NCBI GenBank assembly: GCA_011046175.1
Contig: DSBB01000302.1
Span: forward strand, 1 to 5,638
Direction: 5' to 3'
Length of the DNA: 5,638 nt
From: Candidatus Hydrogenedentota bacterium
Lineage (GTDB): Bacteria; Hydrogenedentota; Hydrogenedentia; Hydrogenedentales; CAITNO01
A model generated the notes under the pieces. It searched no databases. It had not been told where the DNA came from and was given only the letters and a program-made list of their open reading frames with translations. Positions 1-5,638 of this stretch are shown one piece after another. Within the stretch, counting starts at the first letter, position 1; each line of letters opens with the position of its first letter. The translations under genes were made by a program, and so were the position numbers.

Positions 1-127
1 ATACTTCTATATTATGGTTGGGGAAAACTGTTGCCGTGTATGCCGGGTGTATGCGACAAACATTGTTTTCCGCGTTTGTTTGTATAAGTTACTTGAACAC
101 AATGCGCTTCGATGATTATCGGAGCCA

Positions 128-132
128 GGGAG
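128..132 (+). promoter_or_regulatory. Shine-Dalgarno site of the ExbB-like gene
   Basis: A purine-rich stretch containing GGGAG ends 7 bases before the ATG at 140. This spacing supports the ATG as the start, and the protein then begins directly with a well-formed signal sequence. No credible alternative start lies close by in the same frame. Confidence 0.7.
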
Positions 133-139
133 AGAGACT

Positions 140-889
140 ATGACAAGGGCATTGTTGCTGCTGCTGCTGTTATCTGTTTTAACGGTCTGGGTGGGCGCGG
201 CTGCCGCGCAAACGGACGCGCCCGACACGGCGGCGGCGCTTTTCCCCGCAATACCACAAACCACTGACAGCATAACCTTGATGACAATGATAGAACAGGG
301 CGGCGTTATTTTGTGGGTAATCATGGGGCTTGGCTTCATTGCCGCTTCATTGGCGCTGTATTTGTTGATTACTGTGTCGCCCCGAAGGGAAGCGCCGCCA
401 AAACTCGCCAAACGCGCTCATGCGCAGGCGCTTGCGGGAGAAATTGAGGGGGCACGCCAGATGTGTTTGGAAGGGGATGAATTGCTTGCCCGTGTATTGG
501 CGGCGGGCTTAAAAATGGCGGGACATGAACGGTACGTCATACAGGAAGCCATGGAAAGCGAGGGGGAACGCGGCGCGACGGCGTTGTGGCAGCGCATCTC
601 CTATTTGAATAATATTGCGACCATCGCCCCGCTGCTTGGGTTGCTGGGAACCGTCTGGGGCATGATGGGCGCGTTCAGTGCGATCGCCCTGGACACGGCG
701 CAGGTCAAGGGCATATCCATGGCCTACAGCGTTTCCCAAGCGATGATTACCACGGCTGCGGGACTGGTGGTCGCCATTCCGGCCATGGCGGTGTATTTTT
801 ATCTGCGGGGGCGGGTCGTTCGTATTGTGGCTGAAGTGGAAGCGCAATCCAGCGAATTCATTGAGATGCTTACGGAGTTAAAGCGATGA
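140..889 (+). CDS. MotA/TolQ/ExbB-family proton channel subunit with N-terminal signal peptide
   Basis: This 249-residue inner-membrane protein would form the multimeric channel that, with the ExbD-like product of the next gene, turns proton flow into mechanical work. Residues 1-23 look like a cleavable signal peptide: Arg3, seven Leu in a row (5-11), then an Ala-rich site before Gln24. A short periplasmic stretch (about 24-52) precedes membrane helix 1 (about 54-78), a cytoplasmic region (79-155), helix 2 (about 156-182) and helix 3 (about 200-222), and a short cytoplasmic tail. Helix 2 carries the family hallmark APLLGLLGTVWGMMGAF (163-179). Thr171 and Thr205 match by eye the channel-lining Thr148 and Thr181 of E. 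coli ExbB. The stop overlaps the next start as ATGA. The family is clear. Orthology to ExbB, TolQ or a gliding-type motor subunit cannot be settled from sequence, so no symbol is given. Short MotA-like length and no long cytoplasmic tail argue against ZorA. Confidence 0.96.
   Translation: MTRALLLLLLLSVLTVWVGAAAAQTDAPDTAAALFPAIPQTTDSITLMTMIEQGGVILWVIMGLGFIAASLALYLLITVSPRREAPPKLAKRAHAQALAGEIEGARQMCLEGDELLARVLAAGLKMAGHERYVIQEAMESEGERGATALWQRISYLNNIATIAPLLGLLGTVWGMMGAFSAIALDTAQVKGISMAYSVSQAMITTAAGLVVAIPAMAVYFYLRGRVVRIVAEVEAQSSEFIEMLTELKR
874..877 (+). promoter_or_regulatory. Shine-Dalgarno site of the ExbD-like gene
   Basis: GGAG lies inside the end of the preceding gene, 8 bases before the ATG at 886. 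With the ATGA overlap this suggests translation of the two motor subunits is coupled, as expected for proteins needed in a fixed ratio. Confidence 0.65.
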
Positions 890-1308
890 GGATAAGCAAA
901 ATAATTCAGGAACAGCCCGATGGCATTCCCATGGCGCCCTTGATTGACATCGTTTTTTTGACGCTGGTCTTCTTTATGGTTACGTCAGTTTACGCCACCC
1001 TTGAAAGCGAAGTGGATATCATGCTGCCCACGGCAGACACGGCGCAGCAGAGCGAACGCGCCCAAGGCGAGATTTTCATCAATCTGCGGGATGACGGCAC
1101 GATTGTGGTGAATGAACGGGTCTTGTCCGTCGAGGCGTTGCAGGAAACGCTTCATCGGGTGGCCATGTATTTCCCCGGCGGCGCCGTCATTATTCGCGGC
1201 GACCGGCTTGCCAACTTGGGAAAGGCCATACAAATTCTTGATTGTTGTCGCAAAGCGGATATTCAGAACGTGGCGTTTGCGGCGTTGCCTGAAGAATCCG
1301 ACCAGTAG
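886..1308 (+). CDS. ExbD/TolR-family biopolymer transport protein
   Basis: This 140-residue protein has the full ExbD/TolR layout: a short cytoplasmic N-terminus (1-16), one membrane helix (about 17-35) and a small periplasmic domain (about 45-135). The helix contains MAPLIDIVFLTLVFFMVTS (16-34), in which Asp21 matches the essential proton-carrying Asp25 of E. coli ExbD. The region after the helix keeps the family pattern AT...V.I.LP (37-48). The periplasmic part shows the usual strand pattern around GEIFINLRDDGTIVVN (61-76) and VIIRGD (101-106). It would pair with the upstream channel protein, with its helix inside the channel and its periplasmic domain contacting a transducer or peptidoglycan. 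There is no OmpA-like peptidoglycan domain, unlike MotB or ZorB. A vicinal Cys pair at 120-121 sits in the last helix of the periplasmic domain. Length is typical. Whether it is nearer ExbD or TolR cannot be told by eye. Confidence 0.96.
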   Translation: MRISKIIQEQPDGIPMAPLIDIVFLTLVFFMVTSVYATLESEVDIMLPTADTAQQSERAQGEIFINLRDDGTIVVNERVLSVEALQETLHRVAMYFPGGAVIIRGDRLANLGKAIQILDCCRKADIQNVAFAALPEESDQ

Positions 1309-1312
1309 ACCC

Positions 1313-1317
1313 GGGAG
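1313..1317 (+). promoter_or_regulatory. Shine-Dalgarno site of the TPR gene
   Basis: GGGAG lies in the 14-base gap after the ExbD-like gene, 5 bases before the ATG at 1323. It supports that start, which gives a complete signal peptide. Confidence 0.65.
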
Positions 1318-1322
1318 CAAAA

Positions 1323-3680
1323 ATGAACTCGTACCGTATTGGCATCATAAGCTTGTTGGTGGTTCTTTCGTTTGTTTTCTGCGCGGCGCCGGTCCATGCG
1401 GAGACAACGCGTGATCAAATCGAGTTTGCCAACGGCCTGTTTCATCGCGGTTTTCACAGCGAGGCCATCGAAGAGTATGAACGCTATCTGTCGGAAACGC
1501 CGGACGGTGCGGATGCCCTCCTCGCATGGTTGCGCATGGGGCGTTCCGCCATCATTATCGGGCGGTATGATAAGGCGTTGCGTGCTTTTCAGCAGGCGGA
1601 GGCGAAGGCCGAAACTTTGGAGCAGCGGTTGGATGCGCAGGTCAGTCAGGGAGAAGCGCTTTTCTTTTTGAAACGCTATGCAGACGCCATCTCCATTTTG
1701 CAGGCGCCGTCTGAAGGCGGCGCCCTTGAAACACGCGCCCGCGCATTGTACTACCTCGGACGCGCGCATTTGGAATCAAACGATAATGAAAGCGCTGTCG
1801 CAATCTTTAACACCCTCGTGACGGAACTGCCCGATTCATCGTTGGTTCCCTTTGCACAATACCATCTCGGTTTTGCGTTGATCGAGGCAAACGACATGGA
1901 AGGGGCCGCCACCGCTTTTTCCGCCGCGGCCAACGCCCCCGGCGCCGACGCCAACCTGCGCATGGAAAGCAGATTCCGTGCCGCAGAGTTATATGACAAA
2001 CTGGGCTGGACCGCCGCCGCGTTGGGCGCTTATGAACAGCTGCGCGCCGAATTTCCCGATTCCGAGTATGCCCGCCGCGCCGACTACGGATATGCGTGGG
2101 CGTTGTATCACAGCGGACAATATGAAGATGCTTTGAACATGGCGCGGGATTTTATTAAAGAATACCCGGAAGCGCCGCACGCGCCCGGGTTCGAGTACCT
2201 GCGCGGCAATTGTCTTTACCAACTGCGACGGTACGAGGACGCTTTGCGCATATACAGCGCGCTGCGGGAACAATTCCAGGATTCCGCGTTTGCAGCAAGA
2301 GCGCTGTACAAAATCGCCTGGACGCGCTACCTTATGAATGCCACGGCAGAGGCGCGGGAAGCGATTCTGACCTTTCTGGATATTCACGCCGACTCGGAAC
2401 TCTACGGCGACGCCCTCTATCTGCTCGGCACCATTCGTGTTGCGGAAGGCGACTATGAAGAAGCGTTGAAAGAATTCCGGCTGGTCGCCGAAAAGTATCC
2501 CGCCGGCGAATTCAGCGCGGATGCGTTGTTTAAGGCGGGGGAATGCTACGCCCAACTCGGCCTGAGGAACGAGGCGGCGCGCACGTTTGAAGAGTTCGCG
2601 CGCCGTTATCCCGGCAATCCGTTAACGGAAGAAGCCATGTTGCGTTCGGGCGACGCCAGGTTCACTGCGGAGGATTTCGCCGAGGCCCTGAAAAACTATG
2701 AGCGTATCCTCGAGGCGCCCGGCGACGCCCGCATTGAAGAAGAAACGTTGTACCGGCTGGCCGTAACGAATCACAACCTGAAGCAGTACGACGAAAGCGT
2801 CGCCGCCTTTCAACGGCTTCTTGACAAATTTCCGGGTGGGCAACACGCCGCTGAGGCGTATTTTCGCATAGGCGAACATCAATTGCGCCTGGGAAAAGAC
2901 CCGTTACAGGCCATTGAGGCCTATCAGGCAGCACTCGAGGCCGAGCCGGACGGAATGTTTGCAGTGAGGGCAAAGCAGGGGCTTGCCGCCGCCCGGTTTG
3001 AACAGAAAGATTATAAGCAGGCCGCCGAACAGATTCTTGAGTTGTTGCGCGAACATCCCGAAACGCCGCTGTCCGAGGACGCTTATCTATGGTGCGGCCA
3101 ATGGCTTCGGGAACAAGAACGTTGGGACGCCGCCGCCATAGTCTACGACGCGGTATTGGCTTCTTCTCCGGAACATGAGGAGCGAGGCGCTTTGTTGTTT
3201 ATGCTTGCCGAATGCAGAGAAAAGGAGGGGAGCGCCGACAAGGCAATTGAGGCGTATGCGAAAGCGCTGGAAATGGCGCCGGAGCCGCAACGCGCCGCAG
3301 AAATACAGTATCGCATGGGAAGACTGTATGAAGCGCGCGATGAGGCGGACAAGGCCTTGGCGTTGTATGAGGCGGCGGCGAACCTGGACGGCGGCGAAGC
3401 GTCCGCGCGGGCGCGTTTTCAACTTGGCGCGGTACAGGAAACGTTGGGCAACCACGAAAGCGCGGCGCGCAACTATATGCGGTTGGCTATATTGTATGTA
3501 CACGAAACGCTGTCGCCGGAGGCGCTTTGGCGCGCAGGCAATTGCTATCAAAGGTTGGGCAATGACAGCCAGGCAATCAGTGTGTTTAAGGAATTGATTG
3601 AAGACTATCCGGATTCGTCTTTCGCGCGGCAAGCGCGAGAGGTGATTGAAACGGCAACATCTGAAACCACGGCGGAATAG
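1323..3680 (+). CDS. Exported long TPR-solenoid protein (about 20 TPR units)
   Basis: This 785-residue protein begins with a Sec signal peptide: Arg5, a hydrophobic core (7-20) and an AxA-like site VHA at 24-26. Cys20 lacks a lipobox context, so a soluble periplasmic fate is likelier than a lipoprotein. Almost all the rest (about 32-768) divides into some 20 tandem helix-turn-helix units of about 37 residues. Each has the TPR signature of small residues in helix A, then Y/F..A, a loop G.Y..A and a terminal YP.S..A turn; a clear example is GDYEEALKEFRLVAEKYP. The 36-38 residue period with a Pro loop resembles the TPR_6-type repeats of YbgF/CpoB and BamD more than the canonical 34. A short hydrophilic tail (769-785) ends it. 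No enzymatic domain is visible. Its place between the motor subunits and the VWA protein suggests a scaffold that docks partners or spans the periplasm. The exact ligand cannot be inferred. Confidence 0.95.
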   Translation: MNSYRIGIISLLVVLSFVFCAAPVHAETTRDQIEFANGLFHRGFHSEAIEEYERYLSETPDGADALLAWLRMGRSAIIIGRYDKALRAFQQAEAKAETLEQRLDAQVSQGEALFFLKRYADAISILQAPSEGGALETRARALYYLGRAHLESNDNESAVAIFNTLVTELPDSSLVPFAQYHLGFALIEANDMEGAATAFSAAANAPGADANLRMESRFRAAELYDKLGWTAAALGAYEQLRAEFPDSEYARRADYGYAWALYHSGQYEDALNMARDFIKEYPEAPHAPGFEYLRGNCLYQLRRYEDALRIYSALREQFQDSAFAARALYKIAWTRYLMNATAEAREAILTFLDIHADSELYGDALYLLGTIRVAEGDYEEALKEFRLVAEKYPAGEFSADALFKAGECYAQLGLRNEAARTFEEFARRYPGNPLTEEAMLRSGDARFTAEDFAEALKNYERILEAPGDARIEEETLYRLAVTNHNLKQYDESVAAFQRLLDKFPGGQHAAEAYFRIGEHQLRLGKDPLQAIEAYQAALEAEPDGMFAVRAKQGLAAARFEQKDYKQAAEQILELLREHPETPLSEDAYLWCGQWLREQERWDAAAIVYDAVLASSPEHEERGALLFMLAECREKEGSADKAIEAYAKALEMAPEPQRAAEIQYRMGRLYEARDEADKALALYEAAANLDGGEASARARFQLGAVQETLGNHESAARNYMRLAILYVHETLSPEALWRAGNCYQRLGNDSQAISVFKELIEDYPDSSFARQAREVIETATSETTAE
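1416..3626 (+). repeat. Tandem TPR array within the exported protein (about 20 units, about 111 bp each)
   Basis: Dividing residues 32-768 by recurring motifs gives about 20 units averaging 36.9 residues. Most close with a Pro-containing turn such as FPDSEYA, YPEAPHA, YPAGEFS, YPGNPLT or YPDSSFA, and the next helix starts two to four residues later. The units are diverged from one another at the DNA level, so this is an old repeat kept at protein level and not a recent tandem duplication. Unit 3 (near residues 105-138) and units 9 and 19 fit the consensus least well. Confidence 0.85.
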
Positions 3681-3682
3681 CT

Positions 3683-5458
3683 ATGCTGAGTCGTCGCGCC
3701 ATATCCTGGATTTCCGTCGCCATTACCGTGGCCGCATACGGGGCGCTGCTATGGCTTGCGCCGCAGATAACCCTGCTCAAGGCGGACCGGCTTGCATCAC
3801 GCATAAACACACGGTTCCGGGTTGAATTGACGGATGCGCCGCCGGAAAGCGTTGACACCTTCAGAACGGCAGGGGGGGGTGATATTAGCCAACGGAGCGT
3901 GGAAAGTCTTTTCTCAACGGACCCCGGCACGCTGACTGTGGAGGATTCGATGGCGGCGCCGCCTGTCGAGACGCCGCAGTTGGACGCGCGGCTGGCGGAA
4001 GAGTCTGTTCAAAGGGCTTATGATTTGGCGTCCGAACCGGAGCGCGCCCGGAAGATGGATGCAAGGATATTGGAGATTACGGCCGAGGCTGCGCGTCGGG
4101 AAATCAACATTTCAAGGCGGCTCGTGCGGCCAAGCCCGGAGTTTACATTGCCGGCCGAGGCGATGCCCGCATTGCGCAGCAGGGATGTCGGGCCGGAGGA
4201 TATAGCGCTTGAACCGGCGCGCATTGGCGCGGGACTGCTTGCGCAGGCAATATCCCCGGCTGATGACCAGCCTCCGGACGCCGGGGAATCAGAAAAGCCC
4301 CCGTTTGAAGCGATGGTCGTTGATTCAAAAGGGGAACAAGAAGGAACGGACGCGGCGACGCAGCTGGAACAAACAGTTGTCAGTGCCCCCGTGGAAAAGG
4401 AAACTCAAAAAGCGCGCGAGCAAAGCGTATATTCCTTCCTGGATGATATGGTGGACATACAGCTGGAAACCTATACGCCTGCGGATGGACAGCCCGGATA
4501 TTTTCGGCTGCGCATCCTGCCGCGAAAAGACGCGGATATCTCACCGCTTCCCAGGGATTTTATTTTTGTGGTGGATGCGTCGCGAAGTGTGCAGCAGCGC
4601 AAACTGGATTTGGTAACCCGCGGTATCAGCGATGCGCTGCAAAAATTCAGAGTCGAAGACCGTTTCAACATACTGGTGTTCCGAGACGCCGTTACCTCGT
4701 TTCTGAATGAGCCTGTTCATGCGGAACAGGACGCCGTAACAGCCGCCTTGTCTTTTTTAAGTGGTATGGAGTCCCGCGGCCAAACGGACGTATACAACGC
4801 GCTGCTGCCTGTGGCAAGGATAACGCCGCGCGCCAATATCCCGGGAATCGTTCTTGTAGTCAGCGACGGCGTGCCCACCACGGGCATAAGAGACAGCCGC
4901 ACTATTATTAACGCTTTTACCGACGACAACGGATTGCGCAATAGCGTGTTCGCTTATGGCGCCGGAAATACCGTCAATCGCTATCTGCTTGATTTGCTTG
5001 CCTACAGAAACAAAGGGGAAGCGTTTATATCGGGCAATATTCAACAGGCGCGCGAGGATATTGCGGCGTTTATCGCGCGTCTTGCGAACCCGATATTGGT
5101 GAACCTGAAAACAGAATATGGCAGTTCCGTCCGCGGCGAGGTGTATCCGCGCATTGTTCCTGATTTCTACAAAGACCGGCCCATTACGCTGTACGGTCGT
5201 TTTGATCCAAAAACCGATGAAGCCTTTGCCGCGCGCATTACCGGCCATGCGGGAGAACTAAAAAAAGAACTGGTGTTTCGCGTGTCATTGGAGGAAGCCC
5301 GAAAAGGCGGTCAGGATATTGCCCAGGGATGGGCCTTTGAAAAGGCATATCATATTATCGGGGAAATATCGAGGCGCGGCGAGCTGCCCGAATTGCTTGA
5401 GGAACTTCGGGACATATCACGCCGGTACAACATCCGCACCATATATGACGAAAACTAG
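3683..5458 (+). CDS. Membrane-anchored VWA protein with TonB/TolA-like layout (ITIH-like VWA, no VIT domain)
   Basis: This 591-residue protein has one N-terminal membrane helix (about 7-27) behind Arg4-Arg5, placing the rest in the periplasm. A short strand-like stretch (FRVELTDAPP, 45-54) leads into a long, mostly disordered Pro/Glu/Ala-rich linker (about 55-250) with one charged helical segment (about 103-147). The VWA domain spans about 291-466. Its MIDAS is complete: D298-x-S300-x-S302, Thr368 and Asp395. Residues 467-591 follow the pattern found after the VWA of ITIH-like proteins: NPILVN, VYPRIVPDFYKDRPITLYGRF (read with VYP at 487-489), then RRYNIRTIYDEN at the very end, where relatives usually have a TPYTS-like motif. 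The VIT domain normally before such a VWA is absent. The start follows the TPR gene by 2 bases with only a weak GGCGG site (3671-3675), suggesting coupling. Role inferred: motor-driven transducer or metal-dependent binding protein. Family assignment is firm; the function is not. Confidence 0.94.
   Translation: MLSRRAISWISVAITVAAYGALLWLAPQITLLKADRLASRINTRFRVELTDAPPESVDTFRTAGGGDISQRSVESLFSTDPGTLTVEDSMAAPPVETPQLDARLAEESVQRAYDLASEPERARKMDARILEITAEAARREINISRRLVRPSPEFTLPAEAMPALRSRDVGPEDIALEPARIGAGLLAQAISPADDQPPDAGESEKPPFEAMVVDSKGEQEGTDAATQLEQTVVSAPVEKETQKAREQSVYSFLDDMVDIQLETYTPADGQPGYFRLRILPRKDADISPLPRDFIFVVDASRSVQQRKLDLVTRGISDALQKFRVEDRFNILVFRDAVTSFLNEPVHAEQDAVTAALSFLSGMESRGQTDVYNALLPVARITPRANIPGIVLVVSDGVPTTGIRDSRTIINAFTDDNGLRNSVFAYGAGNTVNRYLLDLLAYRNKGEAFISGNIQQAREDIAAFIARLANPILVNLKTEYGSSVRGEVYPRIVPDFYKDRPITLYGRFDPKTDEAFAARITGHAGELKKELVFRVSLEEARKGGQDIAQGWAFEKAYHIIGEISRRGELPELLEELRDISRRYNIRTIYDEN
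3872..3879 (+). repeat. Run of eight G in the linker of the VWA gene
   Basis: Eight consecutive G encode Gly64-Gly66 together with the neighbouring codons, in the linker just after the membrane anchor. The reading frame as given is intact. Gain of one G makes the next codon TGA at once; loss of one G leads to a TGA about 20 codons later. Either change would leave an anchor without its VWA domain. Confidence 0.9.
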
Positions 5459-5638
5459 CGTCCCAATAAACCGGATGTGTTTCACGAAAAAGGAGACTCT
5501 GCAAATTCACCGCCGCAGACTTTTCATAATAAATGCGCCGGTCGAATGTCGTGCGGGTTTGCGCCAATGTTTCTTGGCATGATAGACTTGAGAACATTGA
5601 AAAATAGAGAGTCATCAAGGCGTGGGACAGAGCCGTTG
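5459..5638. other. Downstream intergenic region, no gene recognised
   Basis: About 46% G+C in the last two lines, lower than the operon. I find no stem-loop followed by T residues that would make a convincing intrinsic terminator, and no open frame with both a start and a ribosome site at proper spacing. An AAGGAG (5490-5495) is present but no ATG, GTG or TTG follows at a usable distance. A next gene may begin beyond the right edge. Confidence 0.6.

Noticed and set aside
63..119. Possible sigma-70 promoter elements: TTGTTT (63-68) with TATAAG (83-88), or TTGAAC (93-98) with GATTAT (114-119).
   Set aside because: Spacers are 14 and 15 bases, shorter than the usual 16-18, and neither pair is a close match. 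A promoter is expected in this AT-rich leader but I cannot place it.
3..143. An unbroken + frame entering from the left edge and ending in a TGA that overlaps the first ATG as ATGA, as if an upstream gene were translationally coupled to the operon.
   Set aside because: 46 open codons are not unusual by chance, G+C here is about 40% against 52-63% in coding lines sampled, another frame is also open for 28 codons, and the peptide shows no recognisable domain. The sequence left of the window would settle it.
152..172. Leu codon run containing four CTG repeats in the signal peptide of the ExbB-like gene.
   Set aside because: A triplet repeat keeps frame if it slips, and Leu runs are ordinary in signal peptide cores.
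7..411. A 134-codon open frame on the - strand over the start of the ExbB-like gene.
   Set aside because: It is antisense to a clear family member, has no ribosome site and reads as low-complexity Ser/Ala; a shadow frame.
140..1308. Zorya-type anti-phage motor (ZorA/ZorB).
   Set aside because: The channel protein lacks the long cytoplasmic tail, the partner lacks an OmpA-like peptidoglycan domain, and no helicase or nuclease gene follows.
1703..1724. A 7-bp inverted repeat, GGCGCCG and CGGCGCC, around an 8-base loop.
   Set aside because: It lies inside the TPR coding sequence in an Ala/Gly-rich stretch, has no T run after it, and is explained by codon composition.
1989..2555. Long - strand open frame (188 codons) within the TPR gene, and similar ones near 3087-3632 and 4757-5248.
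   Set aside because: All lie opposite strongly supported coding sequence with GC-rich third positions, which commonly produces long antisense frames.
5475..5582. A 35-codon + frame after the VWA gene, with an AAGGAG inside it at 5490-5495.
   Set aside because: The ribosome-like site lies after the ATG, only a CTG follows it at 3 bases, and the basic peptide resembles nothing I know.
5574..5590. TTGGCA-N-TTGA arrangement resembling a sigma-54 (-24/-12) promoter.
   Set aside because: The TTG element is two bases too far from the GG element and the GC of the -12 box is missing.

Overview
The window holds one compact four-gene operon on the + strand (140-5458), flanked by 139 bases on the left and 180 bases on the right in which I see no convincing gene. 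The genes read: an ExbB/TolQ/MotA-type proton-channel subunit (140-889), an ExbD/TolR-type partner (886-1308), a secreted protein that is almost wholly a solenoid of about 20 TPR units (1323-3680), and a membrane-anchored von Willebrand factor A (VWA) protein (3683-5458). Junctions are tight: a 4-base ATGA overlap, then gaps of 14 and 2 bases. This indicates one transcript and co-dependent products.

Organism: an inner-membrane proton motor plus two proteins with export or anchor signals implies a diderm (Gram-negative) bacterium. Sampled 60-base lines of coding sequence are 52-63% G+C, while the left flank is 40% (48 of 120 in the first two lines) and the right flank about 46%. The sequence alone does not fix the phylum. 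The gene style recalls environmental lineages such as the PVC group, Hydrogenedentota or the former deltaproteobacteria, but that is a weak inference.

Working model: the ExbB-like and ExbD-like subunits form a proton-driven stator in the inner membrane. The TPR protein is exported and would act as a periplasmic scaffold, loosely like the TPR protein YbgF/CpoB of Tol-Pal operons. The VWA protein has the layout of TonB or TolA: short cytoplasmic N-terminus, one membrane helix, long Pro/Glu-rich periplasmic linker and a C-terminal folded domain. Its membrane helix even resembles the TolA helix by eye. Its C-terminal domain, however, is an ITIH-like VWA with a complete metal-binding (MIDAS) motif, not a TonB-C or TolA-C fold. 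The most interesting reading is therefore a force-transducing envelope system whose energised arm carries a metal-dependent VWA binding domain. No Pal, TolB, OmpA-like, TonB-C, MoxR ATPase or outer-membrane receptor is encoded here, so the target is unknown.

Other points of note: a run of eight G in the linker of the VWA gene, where a single-base slip either way would cut off the VWA domain; and a likely cleavable signal peptide on the ExbB-like protein.
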